The notes beneath the pieces were generated by a model. That model saw only the letters and a program-made list of their open reading frames with translations. It had not been told where the DNA came from and ran no database searches. From assembly GCF_013393945.1 (NCBI RefSeq), contig NZ_CP040297.1, positions 4,310,001 to 4,374,000 on the forward strand: a DNA stretch of 64,000 bases, given 5' to 3'. This stretch comes from Nostoc sp. TCL26-01 (GTDB taxonomy: Bacteria > Cyanobacteriota > Cyanobacteriia > Cyanobacteriales > Nostocaceae). A program made the position numbers and the translations under genes. Positions within the stretch are counted from its first letter, which is position 1. Each line of letters starts with the position of its first letter. Shown in pieces: positions 46,293 to 54,200 of this stretch.

Positions 46293-46326
46293 TTTAAATT
46301 CTTTCGGAAGTTAGATTAATGGAAAT
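46293..46326 (+). repeat. Solitary degenerate copy of the array 2 repeat
   Basis: TTTAAATTCTTTCGGAAG then TTAGATTAATGGAAAT aligns to the array 2 repeat with about 28 of 34 matches. No second copy is next to it. It lies just after the kinase/WYL gene and may be the relic of an array or of a duplication. Confidence 0.65.
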
Positions 46327-46353
46327 TTTGCTGCTGTATAATCTTAAGAAAAA

Positions 46354-46381
46354 GAGATGAGATATACAAATATCTCATCTC
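46354..46381. terminator. Strong bidirectional terminator hairpin
   Basis: A perfect 12-bp stem GAGATGAGATAT/ATATCTCATCTC with loop ACAA lies between the convergent kinase/WYL and Rpn genes. A-rich sequence precedes it and TTTT follows, so it can stop both transcripts. Confidence 0.85.
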
Positions 46382-46403
46382 TCTTTTGAAAAATCAGAAT
46401 CAT

Positions 46404-47279
46404 TTAACTACCAGTATTTTGCTCAAGCCAAGTGACTAAATCAGCGATTTGCGTAAAATCTAAAAACTCTTCTCCTAATGCTTCTAATTGTGATGTAGAT
46501 AAGACTTGAATGCGCTCAATTATGGCTGAATCAATTTCGCCAAATCGCCGATTTAACATACGAGTTAAAAAACGCAAAGCCTCTTTTTGTTCACCACGCT
46601 GTTCACCACGCTGTTCACCACGCTGTTCACCACGCTGTTCACCTTTATTCAAAATATACTGATAAATTACAGACTCTTGCATAGTCTCCTCCTGTAAAAA
46701 GCGCAGAATCAACTCTTGCTCAAACTTTAACCCAGCTAATATTTCTGTATAAGCAGTCGTATTCTGTCTAGTCTCAATATCTGAAATTCTAGCAAGACTT
46801 TGAGCAACTTGCGATAATAACGCTGGTGCGGAATCAGTCCTAGTTAATGGTGCTAACGGTAACAATCCTATATTATTCAGAAATATCGCTGTATCTTGCT
46901 CCCACATTCTCATCACTCGATAACGATGAATTGTCGTCTCGCTGACATATTCTGTAGTAAAAGCAATTTCATCAGTTGTCGGTTGCAAGAAAATTACTAC
47001 TTGTATCACAGGAAGTTGATATTTCCGTGTTAAGCGCACGTAGTAATCTAGCATCCGCAATCCCAGTGGGGTTTTCGATTTGATTGTGGTTTGAAATTCT
47101 ATGTGTAAGATGCAATTTTCTGTTTGCAAAAATATCACTGAATCAGCGCGAATTGGTTCGATGTTCAATTCGGTTTTTAAGATTTTAATTTGACGGGGTT
47201 CTTGATTTAATAGCCAGCGAATAAAATCACGGGGATATTTTTCGGCGAGGTTTTTACAGAGATTGTCATATTCTGCCAT
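46404..47279 (-). CDS. Rpn-family nuclease-like protein with DUF4351
   Basis: The 291-residue protein has a PD-(D/E)XK-like N-terminal domain. Putative catalytic residues are Asp in IEPIRADSVIFLQ and the ExQ of LHIEFQTT. The C-terminal DUF4351 helices are LTRMLNRRFGEIDSAIIERI and TSQLEALGEEFLDFTQ. In between is a GEQR tetrapeptide repeated from a perfect 12-bp DNA tandem (46589-46643), which could change copy number without a frameshift. Such proteins are often linked to horizontal transfer. It sits between the kinase/WYL gene and a partial copy of that gene's 3' end. Confidence 0.85.
   Translation of the reverse strand: MAEYDNLCKNLAEKYPRDFIRWLLNQEPRQIKILKTELNIEPIRADSVIFLQTENCILHIEFQTTIKSKTPLGLRMLDYYVRLTRKYQLPVIQVVIFLQPTTDEIAFTTEYVSETTIHRYRVMRMWEQDTAIFLNNIGLLPLAPLTRTDSAPALLSQVAQSLARISDIETRQNTTAYTEILAGLKFEQELILRFLQEETMQESVIYQYILNKGEQRGEQRGEQRGEQRGEQKEALRFLTRMLNRRFGEIDSAIIERIQVLSTSQLEALGEEFLDFTQIADLVTWLEQNTGS
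46589..46643. repeat. 12-bp in-frame tandem repeat in the Rpn gene
   Basis: GTTCACCACGCT is repeated four times perfectly plus a partial copy (GTTCACC). On the coding strand it encodes (G-E-Q-R). Copy changes keep the frame. Confidence 0.92.
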
Positions 47280-47330
47280 TTACTGATTGATGATGTTTGT
47301 TAAACATAATGATTAATTATAAGAAAACTT

Positions 47331-47546
47331 GTGCTACCAATTCACAAGATTACAATTAATTTACCTGAGTCATTATTTTGTTTGAAGAGGACAGGCGATG
47401 CTCTTTCAGAGCCGCCACGCGATCGCAATTTTCCCCATCGGTTTCAAGCCACTTTTCCTAAGTGGACTTTAGCTGATTTTGATTTGTGGCGATGGATTGT
47501 GGGTTTTGGTGGAGGGGTGAAGGTGGTAACTCCAGTTGAATTTTAG
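47331..47546 (+). pseudogene. Partial copy of the kinase/WYL gene 3' end
   Basis: The 71-residue frame repeats the C-terminal extension of the WYL protein: HKITINLPESLFCLKRTGD, then NFPHRFQATFPKWTLADFDL and WRWIVGFGGGVKVVTP. The parental text is at 46041-46213. The copy carries eight extra residues (ALSEPPRD) caused by a 24-bp in-frame insertion beside a HIP1 site. It lacks the rest of the gene and ends early, so it is a pseudogene fragment. Confidence 0.9.
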
Positions 47547-47578
47547 AAAGAATATATAAATTAGATTAATAAAAGTTG

Positions 47579-47608
47579 AACCCCTATTCATTCCAAATAG
47601 GGGTTTTT
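47579..47608 (+). terminator. Rho-independent terminator
   Basis: A 10-bp perfect stem (AACCCCTATT with AATAGGGGTT), loop CATTCCA, is followed by a T run. It ends the partial-copy transcript and insulates the next gene. Confidence 0.9.
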
Positions 47609-47631
47609 CATATATTTATTAGCTGGCTTCC

Positions 47632-47681
47632 TCATTCGCATGAAGAAAGATATTTTTATTTTTATCACCTGTAATCTATAA
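47632..47681 (+). promoter_or_regulatory. Shared upstream motif before the gene at 47806
   Basis: TCATTCGCATGAA at 47632-47644 is followed by CTGTAATCTATAA at 47669-47681. The two blocks recur before 48960 with 26 versus 28 bases between them. Likely promoter or activator elements. Confidence 0.6.
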
Positions 47682-47805
47682 GTATCGCCACTAATCAACT
47701 GTGAATGAGGAAATAAACACATAAATGTGCAATGACTCATTCTCAGCACAGAACTTATCAAGCGTATTTTCAGCAGAGTTTATTTAACTTTAGGAGATTT
47801 ATACA

Positions 47806-48177
47806 ATGTTGACCCAACTTCGCAACACTTTAATAGGTGCTACCTTAGCATTCTCAACTCTATCAGTAACTAACCAACAATCTTTAGCAAACGACATTCG
47901 TGATTTCTCTGTTTATAACAGAAATAGACTAGCAATTGTTGGTTTTTATGTTTCTTCGCAATATTCTGACTATTGGGGTTCAAACATTCTCAACTCTATC
48001 GTATCGAGTGGTGAAACAACAAAGGTCACATTTCATGATAACAACTACCAATGTGTTTATGATGTTAAAGCTGTCTACAGCAACGGGACTTACGATATGG
48101 GTCGATATAATCTCTGTACAACTTCCGTAGTGAGATTTTATGGATATGGAGGAGATTACAGACCAAGAGGAAGATAA
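47806..48177 (+). CDS. Small exported protein of unknown function
   Basis: A 123-residue protein with a signal peptide (about 1-28, IGATLAFSTLSVTNQQSLAN). The mature part has YVSSQYSDYWGSNIL, a Cys in NNYQCVYDVK and another in RYNLCTTS, so one disulfide is possible, and ends in Arg/Gly. Small exported proteins of this pattern occur in many bacteria with no known role. It has AGGAG-like sequence about 10 bases before the ATG, and the shared motif at 47632-47681 precedes it. Confidence 0.7.
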   Translation: MLTQLRNTLIGATLAFSTLSVTNQQSLANDIRDFSVYNRNRLAIVGFYVSSQYSDYWGSNILNSIVSSGETTKVTFHDNNYQCVYDVKAVYSNGTYDMGRYNLCTTSVVRFYGYGGDYRPRGR

Positions 48178-48202
48178 ATCAATTCGCAATTTATTGAGAA
48201 TG

Positions 48203-48268
48203 TAGGGTGCGTCAGTAGGAATAATTTCTTGGTTTAGTTAGGTTTTTTGACACTGATGCACCCTACTA
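48203..48268. repeat. Short inverted repeat element
   Basis: TAGGGTGCGTCAG at 48203-48215 and its near-complement CTGATGCACCCTA at 48253-48265 bracket an AT-rich middle. A related piece (GCACCCTACTAAA) recurs near 63240. It is a noncoding dispersed repeat. Confidence 0.6.
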
Positions 48269-48290
48269 AACTTCTAAGTCAATTCTTCCA

Positions 48291-48345
48291 TTTTTGTCAT
48301 TCGCGTAAGATAACTGCTCAATCCACTTTTCTTACTGGTAATTTA
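48291..48345 (+). promoter_or_regulatory. Shared upstream motif before the gene at 48375
   Basis: TTTTTGTCATTCGCGTAA at 48291-48308, followed by TGGTAATTTAAT at 48336-48347. It resembles the blocks before 33065, 47806 and 48960. Confidence 0.5.
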
Positions 48346-48374
48346 ATAATTAACCGTAATCCGAGTAGATTACC

Positions 48375-48758
48375 ATGCCAAATTTTCGAGAACGTATCAA
48401 AACAGCAGTGCAACTTTGGAAAGATAGCGGGAAAAGTCACACAGAGCTATTTTCTAAAGATTACGACCGTATGCTTGTTTTTCTGTGGTGTCACAGTCGC
48501 GGAGGAAAAACAGAAGGATATAGTGATGATATGGCCGAGTTTGCACAAGCTAATAAAGCCGCAATTGGTGATGATAATTACGATAAAATGCTTCGTGCCA
48601 GAGAATATTGTGATGGTTGTGGTGAAAGATATAAATTAGAAAATCTATCAATTTGTGTCGAGTGCTGTAACCTTTACTGCTATCGATGTGTAGGTCAGCG
48701 CGGTATATGTTCTAACGGAAACTATCGCTGTTATTGTGGTGGAGATTTAGTAGGTTAG
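48375..48758 (+). CDS. Zinc-ribbon/RING-like small protein
   Basis: The 127-residue product has a helical N-terminal half and a Cys-rich C-terminal half: CDGCGERY, then CVECCNLYCYRC, then C...CYC. The alternating CxxC pairs suggest a two-zinc binding domain. I do not recognise the family; possible roles include protein-protein contact or nucleic-acid binding. It has no signal peptide, so it is probably cytoplasmic. The shared motif lies about 80 bases upstream. Confidence 0.65.
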   Translation: MPNFRERIKTAVQLWKDSGKSHTELFSKDYDRMLVFLWCHSRGGKTEGYSDDMAEFAQANKAAIGDDNYDKMLRAREYCDGCGERYKLENLSICVECCNLYCYRCVGQRGICSNGNYRCYCGGDLVG

Positions 48759-48800
48759 TGTATTAAAATTTAAGTTTTTGATAGAGAATATTTTCTAGTG

Positions 48801-48840
48801 AATCCTCTTATTTTGATCTCAATTAAGAGGATTTTATTTT
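48801..48840 (+). terminator. Rho-independent terminator
   Basis: A 10-bp stem (AATCCTCTTA with TAAGAGGATT) and a T-rich tail follow the zinc-ribbon gene. It ends that transcript before the toxin gene's own promoter region. Confidence 0.85.
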
Positions 48841-48856
48841 GTTAAATTTTCTACAT

Positions 48857-48913
48857 TTTTTTGTCATTCGCATTAAAATATTACATTAATTTTTTATATT
48901 CTGTAATCTATAA
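48857..48913 (+). promoter_or_regulatory. Shared upstream motif before the toxin gene
   Basis: TTTTTGTCATTCGCATTAA (48858-48876) and CTGTAATCTATAA (48901-48913). This is the clearest match to the pair at 47632-47681. The second block has -10-like AT content. Confidence 0.6.
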
Positions 48914-48959
48914 ATATTACTAAAGCTTCAACTGAGAGCAATTTTAAATGGAGTTTACC

Positions 48960-50780
48960 ATGAATTTTAATAATAGAATAATTACCAATTTACTACTGAG
49001 TCTAACTTTAATTAATATTGTAGTCAATATTCAACAACAGGCGATAGCTGCTGAGGTTATGACTCATCAACCAGAACTTCGGAAAGGTTTATTAGATAGC
49101 ATAATTGGTGGTGATAAAAAAATCTGTGTGGCGGGATTTTGTGTTGATAGTGGACAATTGACAGAATCACTATTAGCCAAACAACTCAAAGAAATATCAG
49201 AAAAAAATGCTCCAGTCACAGTTAGCAGTGACAAACTATTTCCGAGAACTTCTTCCCTTCCAGGCAATGAATTTAACCCTGTAGTGCTTGATTTACAGAA
49301 TGCTAACCCACAAGATACTATACCTGCTGGTGACTATGTTATTTTTGTCAATGCTTACTGTTTGCAAAAAGTAGCAGCAAGTCCCAATGGACATCGTTAT
49401 CTCTTAGGACAATATGGAGGAAAGCGTAAGGAGGTATTAGCAGCATTAAATTTAGCAACAGCTAATTCTGATATTGCTCATCAAGACTTACAAAATCTTT
49501 CCTGGGCTATCCAATCAGGTATATCCTATGAGAATATGCCCCAACCAATGCAAGAATTAGTCAATCAATTAATTCCTCAACATCGTGCTAAGTTAAAGCA
49601 AGAATGGTGGGAACAAGTAGAAAAAATTTGGAATCAAGGTTCACGCTACTTAAATTTACCTTCTTTTGAAGTATTTATATCTCAAAATCTGGGAGATGTA
49701 GGACGGACTTTACTAGCAACTAAACGAGTACATCAACGATTAGTATCTCGTGGTAGTGATTGGCGCAATTTATCAGATATTTTTATTATTAATGATGGAA
49801 CTCAAGGGACAGGAAATATTCTAGCAACTCCTTGGAGTCAACTGGCTAACGGTGTTTATGCACGCTTTATAACTGAGGGAAATGCTCAAGATACTGGTTT
49901 GTTGCTACTGCGGATTAGAGATAAGCAAAACAGTAAAGAATTAAGTAGTGATAAAAGTAAGGCTTTACCATTACTGACTATTCTGGGTGCGGCTTTAACA
50001 GTTTATGATTTGTACGATTTAGTGACGACTCTAGTAGCAATTCCAGAGGGTGATAGAAATATACAACCTTTAGCGATGTCACCAGAATTAGGCACAATTA
50101 CACCAGATTGGAGAGACGCTGTAGATGTAGGATTAGAATTGTGCGATCGCAGAAGAATACCCCGTGGTAGAGTATCTGGTGCAATCAATATTTTATGTAG
50201 CATTGCTAACGGTAAACCAAGAGTTAGAAAACCAGGTATCAACCAATCTGATGATATTGCTCGTGGGAGAAATAACACTGGTAATGATAGTAGCGGGAAC
50301 AATAACAACAATCAACGTCCTCATAGAAATCATCAAGATACAACTAAACCTAGCAGGACAGCAGCCTCTAAACAACCAGGAAGTAAACCTCGCGGTACTA
50401 AAAGCGAAATTAATCCTCAATCTAACAGAGAAACTCAAAGAAGTATTAAGCGAGAAAATGAATCAGCTGATATCCTCGCTGATAAAGGCTATGATGTCGA
50501 ACAAAATCCAGCACCTTTACCTAATGGGAAAAAACCTGACTATAAAATAGAAGGTGAAACATTTGATGCTTATTCTCCTTCTAGTTCTAATATGGAGACA
50601 ATTCGTAAAAATATTAGCCAAAAAATCAAGGAAGGTCAAGCTGAAAGAATTATTCTCAATCTTGAAGACAGTAATGTCAAAGTCAATGAATTAGAGAGTC
50701 TTTTAAATAGAAAACCAATTGACGGATTAAAGGAAATTATTGTGATCAAAGATGGTTTAGTTATTCCTTTATTCCCATAA
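48960..50780 (+). CDS. Exported polymorphic toxin with CdiA-type tRNase C-terminus
   Basis: About 606 residues. A signal peptide is present (ITNLLLSLTLINIVVNIQ, cut near AIAAE), so it leaves the cytoplasm. The body (30-400) is not recognised. A low-complexity linker of Asn/Arg/Gly/Lys leads to the C-terminal toxin of about 110 residues: ESADILADKGYDVEQNP, GKKPDYKIEGETFDAYSPSS, KIKEGQAERIILNLED and GLKEIIVIKDG. That matches CdiA-C tRNase domains, which cut tRNA in target cells. The ATG at 48960 has GGAG 7 bases upstream; one at 48948 does not. A candidate immunity gene follows by 27 bases. Confidence 0.85.
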   Translation: MNFNNRIITNLLLSLTLINIVVNIQQQAIAAEVMTHQPELRKGLLDSIIGGDKKICVAGFCVDSGQLTESLLAKQLKEISEKNAPVTVSSDKLFPRTSSLPGNEFNPVVLDLQNANPQDTIPAGDYVIFVNAYCLQKVAASPNGHRYLLGQYGGKRKEVLAALNLATANSDIAHQDLQNLSWAIQSGISYENMPQPMQELVNQLIPQHRAKLKQEWWEQVEKIWNQGSRYLNLPSFEVFISQNLGDVGRTLLATKRVHQRLVSRGSDWRNLSDIFIINDGTQGTGNILATPWSQLANGVYARFITEGNAQDTGLLLLRIRDKQNSKELSSDKSKALPLLTILGAALTVYDLYDLVTTLVAIPEGDRNIQPLAMSPELGTITPDWRDAVDVGLELCDRRRIPRGRVSGAINILCSIANGKPRVRKPGINQSDDIARGRNNTGNDSSGNNNNNQRPHRNHQDTTKPSRTAASKQPGSKPRGTKSEINPQSNRETQRSIKRENESADILADKGYDVEQNPAPLPNGKKPDYKIEGETFDAYSPSSSNMETIRKNISQKIKEGQAERIILNLEDSNVKVNELESLLNRKPIDGLKEIIVIKDGLVIPLFP

Positions 50781-50807
50781 ATAACTTTAGCAAACAAGGA
50801 GTGTGTC

Positions 50808-51257
50808 ATGGCTTTAAGCTATGGATTAGAACTGGAAACTGATCTATCACCAAAACAAGTATTACAAATACTAGCTCAAAAGCTTGATTTAAATTGGGAG
50901 CAAGAAAATTTACTGGGTTCAGGTGTTATCATTAATGCACATATAGAAGATGAAGATAACCAACTACTATTTAATGAAAAATTTGGTTATAAAGCATCTG
51001 TATTCGTTGGTTTTCGTGTTAATCCCAATCAAGATTTTGAGCAAGGAATGCGCATCATGATTCGAGCCTGTATGAATTTGCTCATACAAATTAAGGGAAA
51101 TGCTATGCTGCTTTTCAATTATGAAACTATTGTTTTCCAACGCATCAATCATGAATTAATCTTTAATCAGGAAATGTGTGAACCTTGGATTGAAGCAGAA
51201 ATGGCTAATCTGAATACCCTATATAAATTACAATCTTTAGTCTCTCCATTGCTTTGA
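50808..51257 (+). CDS. Candidate immunity protein (SitI3-like)
   Basis: A 149-residue soluble protein starting MALSYGLELETDLSPKQVL, which resembles the SitI3 immunity family as I remember it, and followed by alpha/beta text with GYKASVFVGFRVNPNQD. It lies 27 bases after the toxin gene and has its own AAGGAG Shine-Dalgarno. Position immediately downstream of a toxin is the strongest evidence. The SitI3 assignment is tentative. It should bind and block the tRNase domain. Confidence 0.7.
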   Translation: MALSYGLELETDLSPKQVLQILAQKLDLNWEQENLLGSGVIINAHIEDEDNQLLFNEKFGYKASVFVGFRVNPNQDFEQGMRIMIRACMNLLIQIKGNAMLLFNYETIVFQRINHELIFNQEMCEPWIEAEMANLNTLYKLQSLVSPLL

Positions 51258-51299
51258 TATCCTCCCCGTTTCCTAAACCTACGGTGTACATAAAATACT

Positions 51300-54200
51300 T
51301 TAGCCTTTTAACTTTTCCTCTAAAATATTGTTTTCCCCTTGACAAATCCAGGCTCCCCAGTAAAAAGGATGCTTTAGAGGTGTATCATTTTCTGGGCAGT
51401 TAATTTTACTCTCTGTAAATAATTCTTCTACATCTAACAATGTTTTTAATACTTCTAAACCTAAAGCAGACTGTCGTAATTCTTGAACTGTCATGTTACG
51501 TATATAATTTTGCGCCTCTTGTAAAGCTTCCACACAACCTATACTAGAATGCAAATTATCAAAGAAACGTTCCATAAGTAAAGCAGTCACCTTGTCAGAA
51601 ACAGGCCATAAACTCATCACCAAAGTTTTTGTTCCCGCTACCGCAAAAGCACGACGTAATCCAAACACTCCTTCACCAATTTGAATGTCGCCTCTAGCAG
51701 TATCACAAGCAGAAAGCACTGTGAGTTCGTTACCCCATAAATTTAAATTGGCGATATCTTGAGCAAACACAAAACCTTTACCTGCATCTTTGGGAATATT
51801 TCCCCCAGATAGCCAAGTATTAGCACCAGCTAGAGCTAATCCAGAACGCATCATGGGATTTTTTACCTTAGTTGTTCGCAAACGTTCCATACTCAATAGG
51901 TTTGGTTTATTAGCGACTGGTTTTGACTCAGAGTTGGGTAAAAATAAACCGTGGGTAGCAATCAGCATAATACTAGGACACTTACCATTTGTTAAGTGTG
52001 TTTCTAGTGCATCAGCACCTAAATGTAATTGTGCATTTGGGAGTTTTTTAGCTACACTTTCGCCTAAAAACTTTGTACCAGGAGCGCGAAGCAATCTTGT
52101 AGCTGTGAGAGTGTTAAGTAATTCTGATATTTGCTCTAGAGGTGCATTAGTTGAAGTAAGTTCTTCTTGTGAAACTAAATCTGCTTTTAAATCAAAATCA
52201 GGATCAGCAATGATCAGTGGTGCAGATATAGAGTTTCTTGATGACTGGAGTTGAGGACGGAGAATTTCTCTACCCACACTCAGATAACTGATAGTATACT
52301 CATCCATTAATAGACGTGAACTAGTAGAATCAACAGGTAATATCTGAAATGGCACTAAGTTTAAGCTACTATCAGAGGCAATAATTAGATGTCTGCAATC
52401 TTTGACTAAATCCCGAATGGGTGCAAACAGTGCTTGACTCAGTTGAATTGCCGCTTGGGGATGATAAGATTTGATGTGTAGGGTGGGAGTTTGACTATTT
52501 TTACTCCAACCTAATGTCATTTGGGTATAGTCGGATGCTTGTAAGCGAAATTCTTGAATCAGTTGATCAATGGTTGCGGCTGTTCCTAAATCTACCATGT
52601 CTACTTTATCTGCTTGTCCGGCTTTGAAAATAAAGACTAAATACCGAGGTGGATACCATTGTGTTTGTCCCTGCGCTGGGATGGCTTGAAAATCAAACAC
52701 ATCGAAGCGGACAAATTCTAGTAATATTGAGTTGAGTGGTAAAGCTAATGCGTAGGCGCGTTCGCGTAGCGTTTCGTAGAGAAGCGGCTTGTCGTCAGAC
52801 ATCGCATAGTGTGGGCTTTGCTCAATCGCCTGACGGTCAAAGTTTAGCTCAGATAACTGAATTTCCGGTACTTGCAGAGCCAGTTGTTTTTGTAAGTAAT
52901 TATATTGAGCTTGTAATCGTGCTAAATTTTCTCTGTAATTGGTCAACTCTTCAGCAAAAGTCAAGTGGATGATTTGTGAGTTTAAATCGCTTAACTGACG
53001 TAGCTGTGCTTGTAGTTGGGGATAGCGTCCACTATGAAGTGCAGCATTTTGAGCTGCTAGAGCTGATGCAGTTAGGGCTTTACGTTGTAGTATGAAGTCA
53101 AATGCAGCCAGTTTGGCATTTTCTGAGTGAGAGAGATAGGTGTATACTAAACAGAGGAATAAGTCGAAATCTCTCCTAATTTTTTGTAAAAAGGATAGGC
53201 GATCGCTCTCAGAACTAAACGCAAATATATTGCGAATCATCTTGTTATTAATTTTACTTGCTTGCACACGATATGCTAAAGCTGACTCTGGACGATGAGT
53301 AGCAGCCAAGAGCGTAGCCAAATTATTTAAGCTAAAGGCCACATCAGGATGTTCGTCTCCCAGTAAGCGTTTTCGCATTGCTAAAGTTTCTAAATACTTT
53401 TGTTCGGCTTCTTGGTAGCGCCCCAAAGAAAAGTATAATTCTCCTAAATTATTCAAACTTGTAGCAATTTGAATATGTTCTTCACCTAATAATAACTTTC
53501 TTAACTTTAATGTTTCTAAATGTAATGTCTCAGCTTCTTGATAACGTCCTTGAAAATCATAAATCACAGCCAAATTATTCATACTACTAGCTACGTGTGG
53601 ATGTTCATTCCCAAATACATCTTTCACAATCTCTAAAGCTGCTAATAATAATGACTCTGATTGCTCATATTGAGTTAAATCATCATATAACACCGCTAAA
53701 TTATTCAAACTAGCTGCAATTAACGGATGTCTTTCTCCTAATAAACGTTTCCTCATTCCTAAAGACTGGATACTCACTTGTTCTGACTCTGAATATCGTC
53801 CTTGTATCCGATAAAGTGCTGCTATTTGATGTAGAGTATCAGCAATCACAGGATGTTCATTAGTTAAACTGTTTCTTTGAATTTCTAAAGCTTGGAGATA
53901 TTTTTGTTCAGCTTCCGAATAATTGCCTTGCTCCTCATAAAGTCCAGCCATATTAGTTAAAATATTAGCAATAGATAGATGTGTTGTTCCCCGGAACTTC
54001 TCTAAGATTGGCAAGGCTTGTAAATATTGTCGTTCGGCTTCTATATAGCGTCCTTGATATGTGTAAATCAATCCTAAATTGCTTAAACTTTCAGCCATAT
54101 CAGGGTGTTCAGCAGTCAACAAACGCTTTCTTAGATTATAGGCTTCTAGATACTTATTCTCAGCCGCTACATATTTGCCTTGAATCAGATAGACTTCTGC

